Below are positions 50,004 through 59,256 of a stretch of DNA of 64,000 nt, piece after piece (positions within the stretch are counted from its first letter, which is position 1; each line of letters begins with the position of its first letter). Made by a program: the position numbers and the translations under genes. The stretch comes from a virus. The stretch spans positions 1-64,000 of the IMG/VR virus record IMGVR_UViG_3300029267_002158; one strand, written 5' to 3'. The notes under the pieces were generated by a model that saw only the letters and a list, made by a program, of their open reading frames with translations, was not told where the DNA came from and did no database searches.

Positions 50004-50917
50004 GAATAGCTATAACAGATACGAACCAGGGAAAATTCACAAGAGATATGATGAGGCATTGGCAGTCGCAGGGCCATCACGTAAAACTCTTTGGCACTTG
50101 CCGGCGACCGCATATGGAGTGGGCCGACGTGCTCTGGTTCGACTGCGTGGATGGCAATCTTGTAGCCGCCACAAAAAAAGCCCCTGAGTTAACCGAAGGC
50201 AAGTTTGTTATTGCCAGGGCTATTGATATTGATGTGTGGGCCTGTCATTTCAATGCTGTTAATTGGTCAAGGGTAAACCATATTATATTCATTGCGAAGC
50301 ACATCAAGGATTACATGCTCGAAGAGAAGAACATGCGCCACAAGGTGCATTGCCCTGTTCATCTCATACCGTGCGGGGTCGATACGAATAGATTTACTAT
50401 GCGAAGAAACCCCGTGAGAAACAATAATGTCGCTGTAGTGATGAGGTTGTGGCACGGGAAGGGCATAGCCTTGCTGTTACAGCTTATTGCCGATATGCCA
50501 GATTATCATTTCCATATTTGTGGGAAATGGGGGATGTCCGGCATAGAGAAAGGGTGGTTCAAACACTATATCGACGACTACCTGAGCCGGCACGACAACT
50601 GGACACATGTCGCTCAGGTCGATGATATGAATGAGTGGCTGGAGGATAAGGCGTACGCCCTCATTCCGTCGATGAAGGAAGCTTTTAGCTATGCAGCCGC
50701 CGAGGCGATGGCTAAGGGGATCAAGCCCGCCATCCATAATTTCTACGGCGCTAGCACTCTGTGGCCGGAGGAGTACAGGTGGTCCACAATCGGACAAGTG
50801 AGAGAAATATTCAGTGAGGAGTACAAGCCTGAAAGATACAGAGGGTATATCGAGGGGGCCTACCCCTTATCAAAAATGATGAACGCATTTGACAAAATTC
50901 TGGAGGAGGCATCTTGA
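50000..50917 (+). CDS. Glycosyltransferase, GT4-like
   Basis: 305 residues. RIAITDTNQGKFTRDMMRHW at the N-terminus, HLIPCGVDTNRF and VVMRLWHGKGIALLLQLIADMP in the middle, and YALIPSMKEAFSYAAAEAMAKGIKPAIHNF as the GT-B donor motif. Same fold as the first enzyme of this island. Confidence 0.83.
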   Translation: MRIAITDTNQGKFTRDMMRHWQSQGHHVKLFGTCRRPHMEWADVLWFDCVDGNLVAATKKAPELTEGKFVIARAIDIDVWACHFNAVNWSRVNHIIFIAKHIKDYMLEEKNMRHKVHCPVHLIPCGVDTNRFTMRRNPVRNNNVAVVMRLWHGKGIALLLQLIADMPDYHFHICGKWGMSGIEKGWFKHYIDDYLSRHDNWTHVAQVDDMNEWLEDKAYALIPSMKEAFSYAAAEAMAKGIKPAIHNFYGASTLWPEEYRWSTIGQVREIFSEEYKPERYRGYIEGAYPLSKMMNAFDKILEEAS

Positions 50918-51723
50918 ATACCATTGTTTTTCCGGTTGTCCGCACAGACTTGATTAAACATGCTCTTGGGTCATTTTGGCAACACAATGACAGAGAGCTG
51001 CACAGGGTTATCGTCATCGATCAGTCCAGAACTGGACTTGACGACCTGGTTAACGCCGGCTTGGCGCACGCCCACCTTCGAGTACACAGGAATCTAGGAT
51101 TTGCCGGCGCATCCAATAGAGGGATACGCCTTGCTGACACCAGATACGTTACCGTGTCAAATGACGACGTGATCTGGTTTGATCCTCGGTGGTGGGAAGG
51201 TGTAATGAAAATATTTAACCGTGATGAGAAAATGGTCGCGGTTAACCCCTCTTGCCCCAAGCTGCCAGGATGGAGCTTCGGAGACAAGGTTGATAGGTAC
51301 ATCGCTGGTGCCGATTCTCCAGAGAAATGCGACTGGGATACGCTGAAGAAGGAGACCCCATTGCGCGGCCTCGTGCACGGAATCTGTATGTGGTGTACGA
51401 CGTTTGATATGAGTAGGCTCAGCGACATTGGCGTCATTGGTGATAGGGGGCACTTGTTCGACGAGCGGTTCTACCCCGGAGGATCTGAGGATTACGATCT
51501 GAACGCCAGGATATTCAGGGCCGGCGGGCTGGCGGTAGGAACTCATGAGAGCTGGTTGTGGCATTATTGGGGGAAATCAAAGGATGAAAAGGGGCATGAT
51601 GGCATGGCTCCGATAGCGGAGAAGCCAGCGTGGAACAGAATGGGTGATTTGTGGGAAAAGGGATTCACTGTGCAAGGTGGGTCCGCCAGAAAGACAGATG
51701 AGGTCTACACAGATTCTCTCTAG
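50914..51723 (+). CDS. Glycosyltransferase, GT2-like
   Basis: 269 residues. NTIVFPVVRTDLIKHALGSF, LGFAGASNRGIRLA and YVTVSNDDVIWF (DxD-like NDD) are GT2 motifs, followed by GGSEDYDLNARIFRAGG with the catalytic Asp. Last enzyme of the second island, 10 bp before the Ser/Thr-stalk tail protein. Confidence 0.83.
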   Translation: MNTIVFPVVRTDLIKHALGSFWQHNDRELHRVIVIDQSRTGLDDLVNAGLAHAHLRVHRNLGFAGASNRGIRLADTRYVTVSNDDVIWFDPRWWEGVMKIFNRDEKMVAVNPSCPKLPGWSFGDKVDRYIAGADSPEKCDWDTLKKETPLRGLVHGICMWCTTFDMSRLSDIGVIGDRGHLFDERFYPGGSEDYDLNARIFRAGGLAVGTHESWLWHYWGKSKDEKGHDGMAPIAEKPAWNRMGDLWEKGFTVQGGSARKTDEVYTDSL

Positions 51724-51733
51724 GTGGTGAATT

Positions 51734-54700
51734 ATGGCCGAAGTCTTTAACATTACGCATGATGCAGGAAACTTAAACGAATATGATTCGTTGCAAACCG
51801 GTGACGATCTCGCAGCGACAGAGGCAGCAGCACTTGGGAATACGAGCTATGGGCTTGCTGTAACCATAGACTCCACGACAAGCAGATGGGGAGCGATAGG
51901 CTTTGCAGAGCTATCTAATGGCGGCTATCGCTATAGATTCTATGTTGATCCAAACGGCCTGACGATGGACGGCGGCGACGAGTTTCGCCTCTTTGAGGTA
52001 AACGATGGCGGCCAAATTCGCCAATTCGTAGATATGGAATACTCCAGCAGCGCTTACCATATTCGCGCCCAGATAAGAGATGACGGCGGTAGTTGGTATT
52101 CAACAAGTAGCTCAACAACAATCACTGACGCAGAGCACTACATCGAGGTATGTGTCGAGTATGCTGCAACTAGCAGTTCAGAGGACGGTATTCTCACGCT
52201 GTGGATCGACGGTGTCCAGGAAGACACCATCGAGGATCTTGATTTGCACAGCCTTGGCGAACCAGACGGTGCAAGAGTTGGTGCTACAAATGGCCTTGAA
52301 TCCGGCACGTCTGGAACCCTGTATCTCGACGAGATTGTTTTGCGTGATGACGATACCGAGATAGGCCCTGTTACCAGCGCCTCCACCTCAACCTCGACTA
52401 CTACATCAACCACCACTACAACCACCACATCAACGTCAACCTCGACAACCTCCACTAGTACAAGTACCACAACCACATCAACGTCAACATCAACTACAAC
52501 AACTCTTTGGACAGATGTTGACGTTGACCACGAAAGCTGCGCCTTCAACGAGTATGACAGGCTTGTAAACAGCAGCGATCTCGCAATAACACAAGCCGCA
52601 GGGCTCGCTGACACAAACTGCGGTTTGGCAGTAACTATTGATTCAACATCACCAGCGTATGGCGAGATTGATCTCGGTGTCTTATCGGACCATACTTACA
52701 GCTTCAGATTCTATGTTGATCCAAACGGCCTGACGATGGACGGCGGCGACGAGTTCAGGCTTGTTGAGATGGTAGATAGTGTAGTTGGTGTACTCTCCTT
52801 TGTGGACATAGAGTATTCTAGTAGCGCTTACCATATTCGCGCCCAAGCAAGGGACAAAAATGGAGATTGGTCTTCGTCTGGCAATTACACAATAGATGAT
52901 GACGAGCACTGCATAGAAGTTAATGCGCTTACTGACATTGCCGGCGAAACTCATAGCGCAACTTTCACTTTAAGGATAGACGGTGAGCAGAAAACCAGCG
53001 TAGGCTCCCTTGATGTTACTGGCCTGAGCGTACCAGACTCGATCCGTATTGGAGCCACAGCAGGTATTGAATCCGGCACATCAGGTACATTTTATCTTGA
53101 CGAGCTTATAGCCACAGACTCGTCGAGTGAAATCGGGACGAAGCTCGGTCCGTACTTTATGCAGCCCAATGGAGACAGAACGTCCAACTGGTCAGCCGGC
53201 GGCTCCGGCTCAGGGCACTGGGATAGAGTTGCAAAAGACAGGCAAGCCAGCGATGTGCCTGACAAAACGAGCTATATCTACACAAGCAGCGAATCGCCTA
53301 TAATAGACAGTTTCACTATGACCAACGTTGACATCGCGGGCGGCAATGCTGAAGATATAGCGGTGTGGTTATATTGCGAGGTTGAGAACGTAGGAAGCTC
53401 AGCGTATGTCGATGTAAGTCTCTGGAATAGCGACGAGACAGCCCAATATGGTGCTACAAAACAGATAACTCCAATTTCTACCCCGTCATGGCCGTCGGTA
53501 AAATTCGAGAATAGAAATCTCTCGCAAGCACAAATGAACGATCTTGTGGTGAGAATTTCATACGTCAACGATCCTGATCCACCAGAGGAAATAAAGGTCT
53601 ATGCGCTTTACGCTGAGGTAACTAGACTCTCTGGCACTACCTCGACAAGCACAAGTACTACAAGTACGACGTCCACCTCGACCTCCACAACCTCGACATC
53701 GACATCGACAAGTACTACGTCAACAAGTACTTCAAGCACAACCTCGACATCGACATCGACATCGACATCGACTACTTCAACAAGCACCAGTACTAGCACC
53801 AGTACCAGCACGACCTCGACCTCGACAAGTACAACTTCCACAAGTACATCGACAACCTCAACCACCTCCTCTACTTCAACGGGTACGACTACGACGCTTG
53901 CTTGCGACACGTGGTCGTGTGACGCGGTTGTTGGAGATCATGGATCGAGCGATAACATTGGTGATATGCTCATCTTGCAACGTGTCCGTGCCCTTGCCAG
54001 CGGACACGTGACTAGCGTAAGGTTCTACGCCAATTCTGTTACAATGGACGCGAACGTTCACGCAGCTTTGTACACAGATAATAGTGGCCTGCCAGACAGC
54101 AGACTAGCTAACGGCGAGGCGACTGTTACCTCGACCGGTCACTTTAGTGTTAACTTGACGGTTAATCCTGCCGTTTCCGCAGGCAGCTATTACTGGATCG
54201 CAATTTTCTACCTGCAAGGCACGGGACTTACTGTCACTGTTGATGACACAGCGCCATACGTGGCCGACGAAGCAAGGTATACTGATTATGTTAGTGTGTC
54301 ATATCCGTTCCCGTCAAAGATCACAGAGAGTTACGAGGCAAGCGAGTGTGTATATACCTGCATGTACATTGCTTGCAGCGCGACAACTACTTCCACCTCG
54401 ACCACGACAAGCACCACTACTTCCACCTCGACCACCAGTACCAGTACCAGTACGACCTCAACCAGTACCAGTACCTCTACCTCGACAACCTTAACAAGTA
54501 CATCGACTAGTACAACATCGACTAGTACCAGTACCTCTACAACATCGACAAGTACAAGTACCTCGACCTCTACCTCGACAACCTTAACAAGTACAAGCAC
54601 ATCTACCTCCACCTCCACCTCCACCACGACGACTGCGACCTCCACTTCTACCTCGACAACAACACTGGCCTTCTCTACTTACAGGAAGCGCAAGCCTGTC

Positions 54701-56248
54701 AAGCCGCATATCGAGATCAAGACTGGCGAGAGAGTATATCGGCCAAAGGCGACCGCTATGAAATGGGGAGCGGTGTACTCTCCGTCCGGCAGCGGCTTTG
54801 GCTATTTGTCCTTCACCGTGCTTCGTGACGCGGGAAAAGACTACCCGGATATTGGGTACGGAATGGAAGTTACATTAAGAAAAGGACTGACGAAGATCCT
54901 GTTTCACGGCGTCATCACAAAGATTCAAGAAGAGAGAGGTGACGCCAGCAAAATCTCTGTTGGCTGTACGGGGTGGAAGGTGGTGTTTGAAAACGACCGA
55001 CTTAACAGAATATATACTGATTCAAGAACGGAAAGCGGGGCGTGGATCGTGGATGAGGAGCCAAGTGGATTGTTTCAGCCAAGCAAGTTCGACATCCGCC
55101 TTGGTTCAGAGATAGAGGTGCGCCCAAGGGAGCGGATCGACTTCACCGCCGATGAATATAGCGAGGCGGTGTACTCTATGCCTAGTGGGCAAAATGTAAA
55201 ATGGGTCGAGTTCTCTTGGGCGACTGTATTCCCTAGCGGGTACCCATTCAAATTCGAGATCCTGAGCAATGACAATACTTTGTTGACAACCACGACAACC
55301 GGCGAGCAATCCGGCAGTTCCAGGGCCGTTATCTCTGGTGACGCAACCACTGTGTCAATCCGCCTTACCATCACAGACGCGGGAGAGAGCACGGCTGCGG
55401 ATGATGCTGCATATGCCAAGATCACGGCTGTCTCAATATCAGCCAAGGACACGTACCCTGTTGATATGGCGGTGGTGTTAAAGGACATTGTGGACTATCT
55501 TTATGACGCAGGGCACGGAATTTCTAACGATAAGACTAAGATAGAATCAACAAACCGCACCTTACATCCAGCATATTTCCTCTCTGACCAAACACCAAGG
55601 GAGATTCTGGAATGGTGCGCCAACAGAGGGAATAGTAACGGCAAGCCTGTGTGTTGGGGAATGGAGCTGAATGATAGGAGGAGGGTCTTTCTAAAAGAGC
55701 AAGACCTGGAGACCGTTGGTTATTACTTGCCACACGACGAGGCAAAAACAAACGTGACTGGCGACGCACAAAACTCTCATCAAAAACTGTATGCCACGTA
55801 CAAGGGGATTGACGGAGAGGAATATCGCACAGCCGATACCACTGATCAGGATACCATAGACGATATGAATGGTTATTTCAGAAGGGACGTGATGGGACTT
55901 GACGGGGAAATGAGTAGTGGCCTGGCGAACTTCGCAGTGGCCTTGAATCTGTCAGAAAACAAGAAGCCCACGACCTCATCTAGTTGGGAGGTCAAGGGCT
56001 CCATTCTTAGCAACACGGGCAAGCGCGTCCCTTTTGACGAGATCCTGCCTGGCGTGATGGTAACAGATCGGAATTTCAAGTCCCGTGAAGCGATCTTGCA
56101 AGGAGGAGATGACTTTAGAGACAGGGCCACCACATTCTTTCTTATAGGAACGGAGATTGATTATGACTCAGGTGTCTGTCAGTTGATAAACGGGAGGGAC
56201 GACAAGACCCTAAGTCGATATATGATGGCTATTGCAGATATGCCCTAG
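51734..56248 (+). CDS. Tail fibre/hub protein with three mucin-like Ser/Thr stalks
   Basis: 1504 residues. Two similar jelly-roll domains (about 1-215 and 258-470) come first, each with YRFYVDPNGLTMDGGDEF or a close copy. Ser/Thr stalk 1 lies between them; a beta domain (about 475-630), stalk 2, another sandwich (about 720-880) and stalk 3 follow. The C-terminal 525 residues (KATAMKWGAVYSPSGSGF, VTLRKGLTKILFHGVI) resemble tail hub and baseplate proteins. The jelly rolls likely bind host sugar. The pure S/T stalks lack charge or Pro and are ideal O-glycan sites. Confidence 0.75.
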   Translation: MAEVFNITHDAGNLNEYDSLQTGDDLAATEAAALGNTSYGLAVTIDSTTSRWGAIGFAELSNGGYRYRFYVDPNGLTMDGGDEFRLFEVNDGGQIRQFVDMEYSSSAYHIRAQIRDDGGSWYSTSSSTTITDAEHYIEVCVEYAATSSSEDGILTLWIDGVQEDTIEDLDLHSLGEPDGARVGATNGLESGTSGTLYLDEIVLRDDDTEIGPVTSASTSTSTTTSTTTTTTTSTSTSTTSTSTSTTTTSTSTSTTTTLWTDVDVDHESCAFNEYDRLVNSSDLAITQAAGLADTNCGLAVTIDSTSPAYGEIDLGVLSDHTYSFRFYVDPNGLTMDGGDEFRLVEMVDSVVGVLSFVDIEYSSSAYHIRAQARDKNGDWSSSGNYTIDDDEHCIEVNALTDIAGETHSATFTLRIDGEQKTSVGSLDVTGLSVPDSIRIGATAGIESGTSGTFYLDELIATDSSSEIGTKLGPYFMQPNGDRTSNWSAGGSGSGHWDRVAKDRQASDVPDKTSYIYTSSESPIIDSFTMTNVDIAGGNAEDIAVWLYCEVENVGSSAYVDVSLWNSDETAQYGATKQITPISTPSWPSVKFENRNLSQAQMNDLVVRISYVNDPDPPEEIKVYALYAEVTRLSGTTSTSTSTTSTTSTSTSTTSTSTSTSTTSTSTSSTTSTSTSTSTSTTSTSTSTSTSTSTTSTSTSTTSTSTSTTSTTSSTSTGTTTTLACDTWSCDAVVGDHGSSDNIGDMLILQRVRALASGHVTSVRFYANSVTMDANVHAALYTDNSGLPDSRLANGEATVTSTGHFSVNLTVNPAVSAGSYYWIAIFYLQGTGLTVTVDDTAPYVADEARYTDYVSVSYPFPSKITESYEASECVYTCMYIACSATTTSTSTTTSTTTSTSTTSTSTSTTSTSTSTSTSTTLTSTSTSTTSTSTSTSTTSTSTSTSTSTSTTLTSTSTSTSTSTSTTTTATSTSTSTTTLAFSTYRKRKPVKPHIEIKTGERVYRPKATAMKWGAVYSPSGSGFGYLSFTVLRDAGKDYPDIGYGMEVTLRKGLTKILFHGVITKIQEERGDASKISVGCTGWKVVFENDRLNRIYTDSRTESGAWIVDEEPSGLFQPSKFDIRLGSEIEVRPRERIDFTADEYSEAVYSMPSGQNVKWVEFSWATVFPSGYPFKFEILSNDNTLLTTTTTGEQSGSSRAVISGDATTVSIRLTITDAGESTAADDAAYAKITAVSISAKDTYPVDMAVVLKDIVDYLYDAGHGISNDKTKIESTNRTLHPAYFLSDQTPREILEWCANRGNSNGKPVCWGMELNDRRRVFLKEQDLETVGYYLPHDEAKTNVTGDAQNSHQKLYATYKGIDGEEYRTADTTDQDTIDDMNGYFRRDVMGLDGEMSSGLANFAVALNLSENKKPTTSSSWEVKGSILSNTGKRVPFDEILPGVMVTDRNFKSREAILQGGDDFRDRATTFFLIGTEIDYDSGVCQLINGRDDKTLSRYMMAIADMP
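51935..51984 (+). repeat. 50-bp exact repeat, copy 1
   Basis: Identical to 52706-52755 over 50 bases, in the two jelly-roll domains of the fibre protein. Flanks are diverged, which suggests recent gene conversion or duplication of this segment. Confidence 0.85.
52379..52506 (+). repeat. Ser/Thr stalk 1 (low-complexity repeat)
   Basis: About 42 residues of only Ser and Thr in irregular order (TCN/AGT/ACN codons), between the two jelly-roll domains. The minus-strand frames across it read Val/Glu repeats and are not genes. Confidence 0.9.
52706..52755 (+). repeat. 50-bp exact repeat, copy 2
   Basis: Second copy of the segment at 51935-51984; encodes the same FYVDPNGLTMDGGDEF motif. Confidence 0.85.
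53632..53895 (+). repeat. Ser/Thr stalk 2
   Basis: About 88 residues, nearly all Ser and Thr, encoded by permuted 6-bp units such as TCGACA and AGTACT. Synonymous codons are mixed, so the protein composition rather than a DNA unit is conserved. Confidence 0.9.
54378..54668 (+). repeat. Ser/Thr stalk 3
   Basis: About 97 residues, Ser/Thr with rare Leu and Ala, joining the carbohydrate-binding-like sandwich to the hub-like C-terminal domain. Confidence 0.9.
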
Positions 56249-56652
56249 CGGGCGATTGTGAAAACCGCCTTGCCGCCTGGCAATATTGCCCACAAGATGC
56301 GCCCTACCAGGCGCATATGCGTGGACAAATAGGGGACGCCGCGATTTTTGGCACAATCTTCGCACAGGTACTCAGGGCCTAGGACGTCGTTAACAATGTA
56401 GGTAGCACACGACCCGCACTCGTCGCACGCCAAATTGTGCCATTCGCCCTCTCCCGTGTTATCTGACAGGTACAGGCACTCCTTGCACAACCGGAGACCC
56501 CTGGTTTCGTAATCTTCCGCCGGACCAATGGATGAATCTTGCCAGCTAAACGGTGCCCCGCAAAGCGTCTTTCTCAAATGCGGGGCACTGTTGTGATTTT
56601 CAGCGTGCGTAAGATGGTATACAAGAGAATTATTGAACAATACTCCCTTCAT
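56245..56652 (-). CDS. Zinc-binding hypothetical protein
   Basis: 135 residues behind AGGAGG. Contains CKECL, CDECGSC and CEDC plus an HLTHAE segment, so up to two zinc sites. Its stop overlaps the stop of the rightward fibre gene (CTAG shared), with no terminator between the convergent operons. Confidence 0.65.
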   Translation of the reverse strand: MKGVLFNNSLVYHLTHAENHNSAPHLRKTLCGAPFSWQDSSIGPAEDYETRGLRLCKECLYLSDNTGEGEWHNLACDECGSCATYIVNDVLGPEYLCEDCAKNRGVPYLSTHMRLVGRILWAILPGGKAVFTIAR

Positions 56653-56666
56653 GGTGCCTCCTTCTT

Positions 56667-57479
56667 TTAAAACATATTCTTTTGTCTAGATTTAATTGCC
56701 TGCCACGCACGGGGAGAGATCCATAACACCTCTGTCTTTCTCGATCCTTTGTTGGCGAATGTCTCCCTTTTCTCCACGTGCCAGCCGGCGTACAACTCAT
56801 TGTACAATGAGCATTCGTACCCACTGACAATTACATGACTCTCGCAATCCCTCAAAGCGACGGCGGCGCTCTTGTGAAATTCCGTGTCGGCGTCCACACT
56901 GTACCTGCTACTCGATCTCTTTTCATGGACATATGGCGGGTCGAAGTAGATCAATGTGTGCGGGGCATCGTATCTCTTGATGACGCTAATGGCGTCATCA
57001 TTCTCTATTTGCACCTGTTTGAATCTTCGCGCCACAGCGTACAGGTACGACATATCACTGTATACTCTACACGCTGCCTTGTACGGAATCGTTTTTCCGG
57101 TGAAGTTTATACCACTGCTGGTATATGGCAAGTTTGATATTGACATAGCGCATCCCGTCCAAAATCTACGGGCATTCTCCACTGGGTCTTCCGTTCTCTC
57201 GTAATGAGAGTAGTACTCCTCCCTACTCCAAGGCGTGAGCTGTAACGCTCTCTCTAGTGCTTCGGTGTTGTCCCGAAGCACCTTGAAAAAATTCACAATG
57301 TCGCTGTTTAGATCGTTTATCGTCTCCACCTCTGACGGCTCCTTGGTCAGGAGTACAGAGGCCGCACCGCAGCATGGCTCAACATACATGCGGTGCGGTG
57401 GGAAAAAGCTTATTATCCAGGGAGCGAGCACGAACTTTCCCCCGTAGTACTTGAACGCTGGCCTCATTAGCGGCTTCAA
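56667..57479 (-). CDS. DNA adenine methyltransferase (Dam/D12 class)
   Basis: 270 residues, TTG start after AGGAGGTG. FKYYGGKFVLAPWI (SAM-binding start), YVEPCCGAASVLL (motif I) and IYFDPPYVHEK (catalytic DPPY) in the order of the Dam/M.DpnII family. It methylates adenine N6, perhaps to protect phage DNA from restriction; target unknown. No matching nuclease gene nearby, so an orphan enzyme. Confidence 0.9.
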   Translation of the reverse strand: MKPLMRPAFKYYGGKFVLAPWIISFFPPHRMYVEPCCGAASVLLTKEPSEVETINDLNSDIVNFFKVLRDNTEALERALQLTPWSREEYYSHYERTEDPVENARRFWTGCAMSISNLPYTSSGINFTGKTIPYKAACRVYSDMSYLYAVARRFKQVQIENDDAISVIKRYDAPHTLIYFDPPYVHEKRSSSRYSVDADTEFHKSAAVALRDCESHVIVSGYECSLYNELYAGWHVEKRETFANKGSRKTEVLWISPRAWQAIKSRQKNMF

Positions 57480-57661
57480 AACATCACCTCCTGCTGACGG
57501 GCTATCCGCTCAATGACTGCCCACAAGTCTCGTCTTGCACCATCGGCGGTCGCTTTTGTATTATACGTGGCGACGAGCAACCCCTTTTCTTCATCGCGCC
57601 ACGCAACGAGGTGGAAGCCGCTTTTATCAGCGGCCTCCACAATAGAGAGGTATTTATTCAT
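57476..57661 (-). CDS. Small hypothetical protein
   Basis: 61 residues, ATGA overlap with the gene before and TTGA with the one after. A strand-strand-helix pattern (FHLVAWRDEEKGLLVATYN) and C-terminal helix. No family recognised. Confidence 0.6.
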   Translation of the reverse strand: MNKYLSIVEAADKSGFHLVAWRDEEKGLLVATYNTKATADGARRDLWAVIERIARQQEVMF

Positions 57662-57924
57662 TCTAGATGTCCAACGAAAAAATGGTTGAGTAATGTATGA
57701 GTATCCCTCACTACTTTTACCCTGCCATTGGCAACATCAATGGTAAAATCTTCCTCGCACGCACTGGGATGCACGTAGCAGTGCGTGGGCGGCTTTTTGT
57801 ACCTGTGAATAAGTTTAACGTACTTATCAATCGCCCTCTTAACTTTTACTTCTATGTCGTCTTTGGATGTGTCGCACCACATCCATCCCTCCGTCATCAC
57901 TTTTGTTTTTCTTTTTTTACTCAT
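57658..57924 (-). CDS. Small hypothetical protein
   Basis: 88 residues. Basic N-terminus (SKKRKTK), central helix rich in Lys and later a YVHPSAC segment with DFTIDVANGRV. Overlaps both neighbours. Function unknown. Confidence 0.6.
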   Translation of the reverse strand: MSKKRKTKVMTEGWMWCDTSKDDIEVKVKRAIDKYVKLIHRYKKPPTHCYVHPSACEEDFTIDVANGRVKVVRDTHTLLNHFFVGHLE

Positions 57925-58558
57925 CTCTCACGACCTTTACGATTCTTGCATTGTCTCCCAGTGCCTTTTTCAAGGCCCTTGCTCTCCCTGGAATATTTTC
58001 TGCATCGTCAATTACCAGGTCAAAGTGAGTTGGCTTAAAGACCGTGAACACTCCCTGTTCTTGCACGAAGGCGTTCTCAGCCACCTCCCTTCTGACCGCC
58101 TGGAGGTGGGCCAGGTACACATAGTGTTTTCCAACCTCAAAGCCGCGAGGTACACTAGCCATTCTTTTTGATATGCCCATCTCCAGGGCCTCGGCTACAA
58201 AATTACTTGTGGTATAATTGTTCTGACCAACCCATAGCAAGCCGGCCTTGTCCCCTGCCACCTCTCTGGGGTTACACATCGGACAGCCCTGATGGTTGTG
58301 CCCCGGATACCCAGGGTCACAGGCTGGCTCATTATCCGGATGAAACATTTCGGACGGGTCGATCCATGTCCATCCTCTAGAGAACTTTATCCCGTGTCCG
58401 CAGCATGGGCACGCAGCCAACGGGAACGGAAGCCTCTCGCAATAACTCAGTCCGCATTCTGGCCCCATCATGTAGATCCCGACGCCGTCCTTTCCGGATC
58501 TTCTATAGCCACACCTTCTCTTTTTTTCTCGCAGTGTAACAACTTTTATTTCACCCAT
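57917..58558 (-). CDS. Cys-rich zinc protein, unknown function
   Basis: 213 residues from ATG 58558, which overlaps the preceding stop (TGATG). CGYRRSG, CPCCGHGIKFSRGWTWIDP and CPMCNP are metal-ligand candidates of one or two zinc knuckles. The C-terminal half is alpha/beta with LVIDDAENIPGRARAL. No catalytic assignment. In the replication-side operon, so probably nucleic-acid linked. Confidence 0.6.
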   Translation of the reverse strand: MGEIKVVTLREKKRRCGYRRSGKDGVGIYMMGPECGLSYCERLPFPLAACPCCGHGIKFSRGWTWIDPSEMFHPDNEPACDPGYPGHNHQGCPMCNPREVAGDKAGLLWVGQNNYTTSNFVAEALEMGISKRMASVPRGFEVGKHYVYLAHLQAVRREVAENAFVQEQGVFTVFKPTHFDLVIDDAENIPGRARALKKALGDNARIVKVVRDE

Positions 58559-59256
58559 CACATTATTATCCTTCCTTGCCGAGATAGCCGTAGCGCTACG
58601 TGCTCTGGCATTTCCCTGATGCTGTACCCTTCCTCCGATTTTCCGTTTGGATAAATCACCCACCAGCGAATGTTGACTTTGTGTCCCTCGCTGTTGTACA
58701 CCCATCCAAATCCGTATTCAGCCTCGGTTGGCAACTCCGCCTTTAGCAAGTTTTTTACCGTTGCGGATGACTCATCGCTGGCAATCCGCTTCCTTACAAA
58801 GCTTGCCAGCTTCTCTCCCGGCTCGTCCCCGCCATTTAGCTTTTCCTCAACACCGGGCACCAACTGTCTAATCTCTCCAGTGACACGGTTATAATCCTGG
58901 ACAAGATTCGTCACAGGCTTAATCGCGTCTATCCCATAGTTGAGCAACTCTTGAGGGGACAATCCCATTCCGCCCATCGCCAGGCGGGCGACCTTGAGAT
59001 ATTCATATGCCCAGGAGCGAGACAGTCCATATTGGTCGAGGAAGTCCCTGAGGTACGAGCCCCAGTCATCGTACCCGTTGTAACTGTATAGAGAATGCTC
59101 TCTGATTGCGTCCAGGCACAGAATACTCCTGGTCAACGCCTCAGAACTCACTCTTATATGAGACACGGCGTGCCTCTCCAAATCAAGGAGGAGGGACTGG
59201 CCCTCCTCCTCGCTCTTGATCACTGATGGAATACTTGGTATCATAAGGTCATTCAC
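58558..59256 (-). CDS. DNA-binding helix-turn-helix protein
   Basis: 232 residues from GTG 59256 (GTGA overlap, GGAGATGA upstream). YDDWGSYLRDFLDQYGLSRSWAYEYLKVARLA near residue 75 is a helix-turn-helix like those in phage replication and partition proteins. The C-terminal third is beta-rich with several Trp. May act with the clamp and helicase genes of this operon. Confidence 0.55.
   Translation of the reverse strand: MNDLMIPSIPSVIKSEEEGQSLLLDLERHAVSHIRVSSEALTRSILCLDAIREHSLYSYNGYDDWGSYLRDFLDQYGLSRSWAYEYLKVARLAMGGMGLSPQELLNYGIDAIKPVTNLVQDYNRVTGEIRQLVPGVEEKLNGGDEPGEKLASFVRKRIASDESSATVKNLLKAELPTEAEYGFGWVYNSEGHKVNIRWWVIYPNGKSEEGYSIREMPEHVALRLSRQGRIIM

Noticed and set aside
53608-54645. Minus-strand Val/Glu/Asp-repeat frames opposite the Ser/Thr stalks
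   Set aside because: They are the reverse reading of the S/T-coding repeats, lack ribosome sites and run against the operon.
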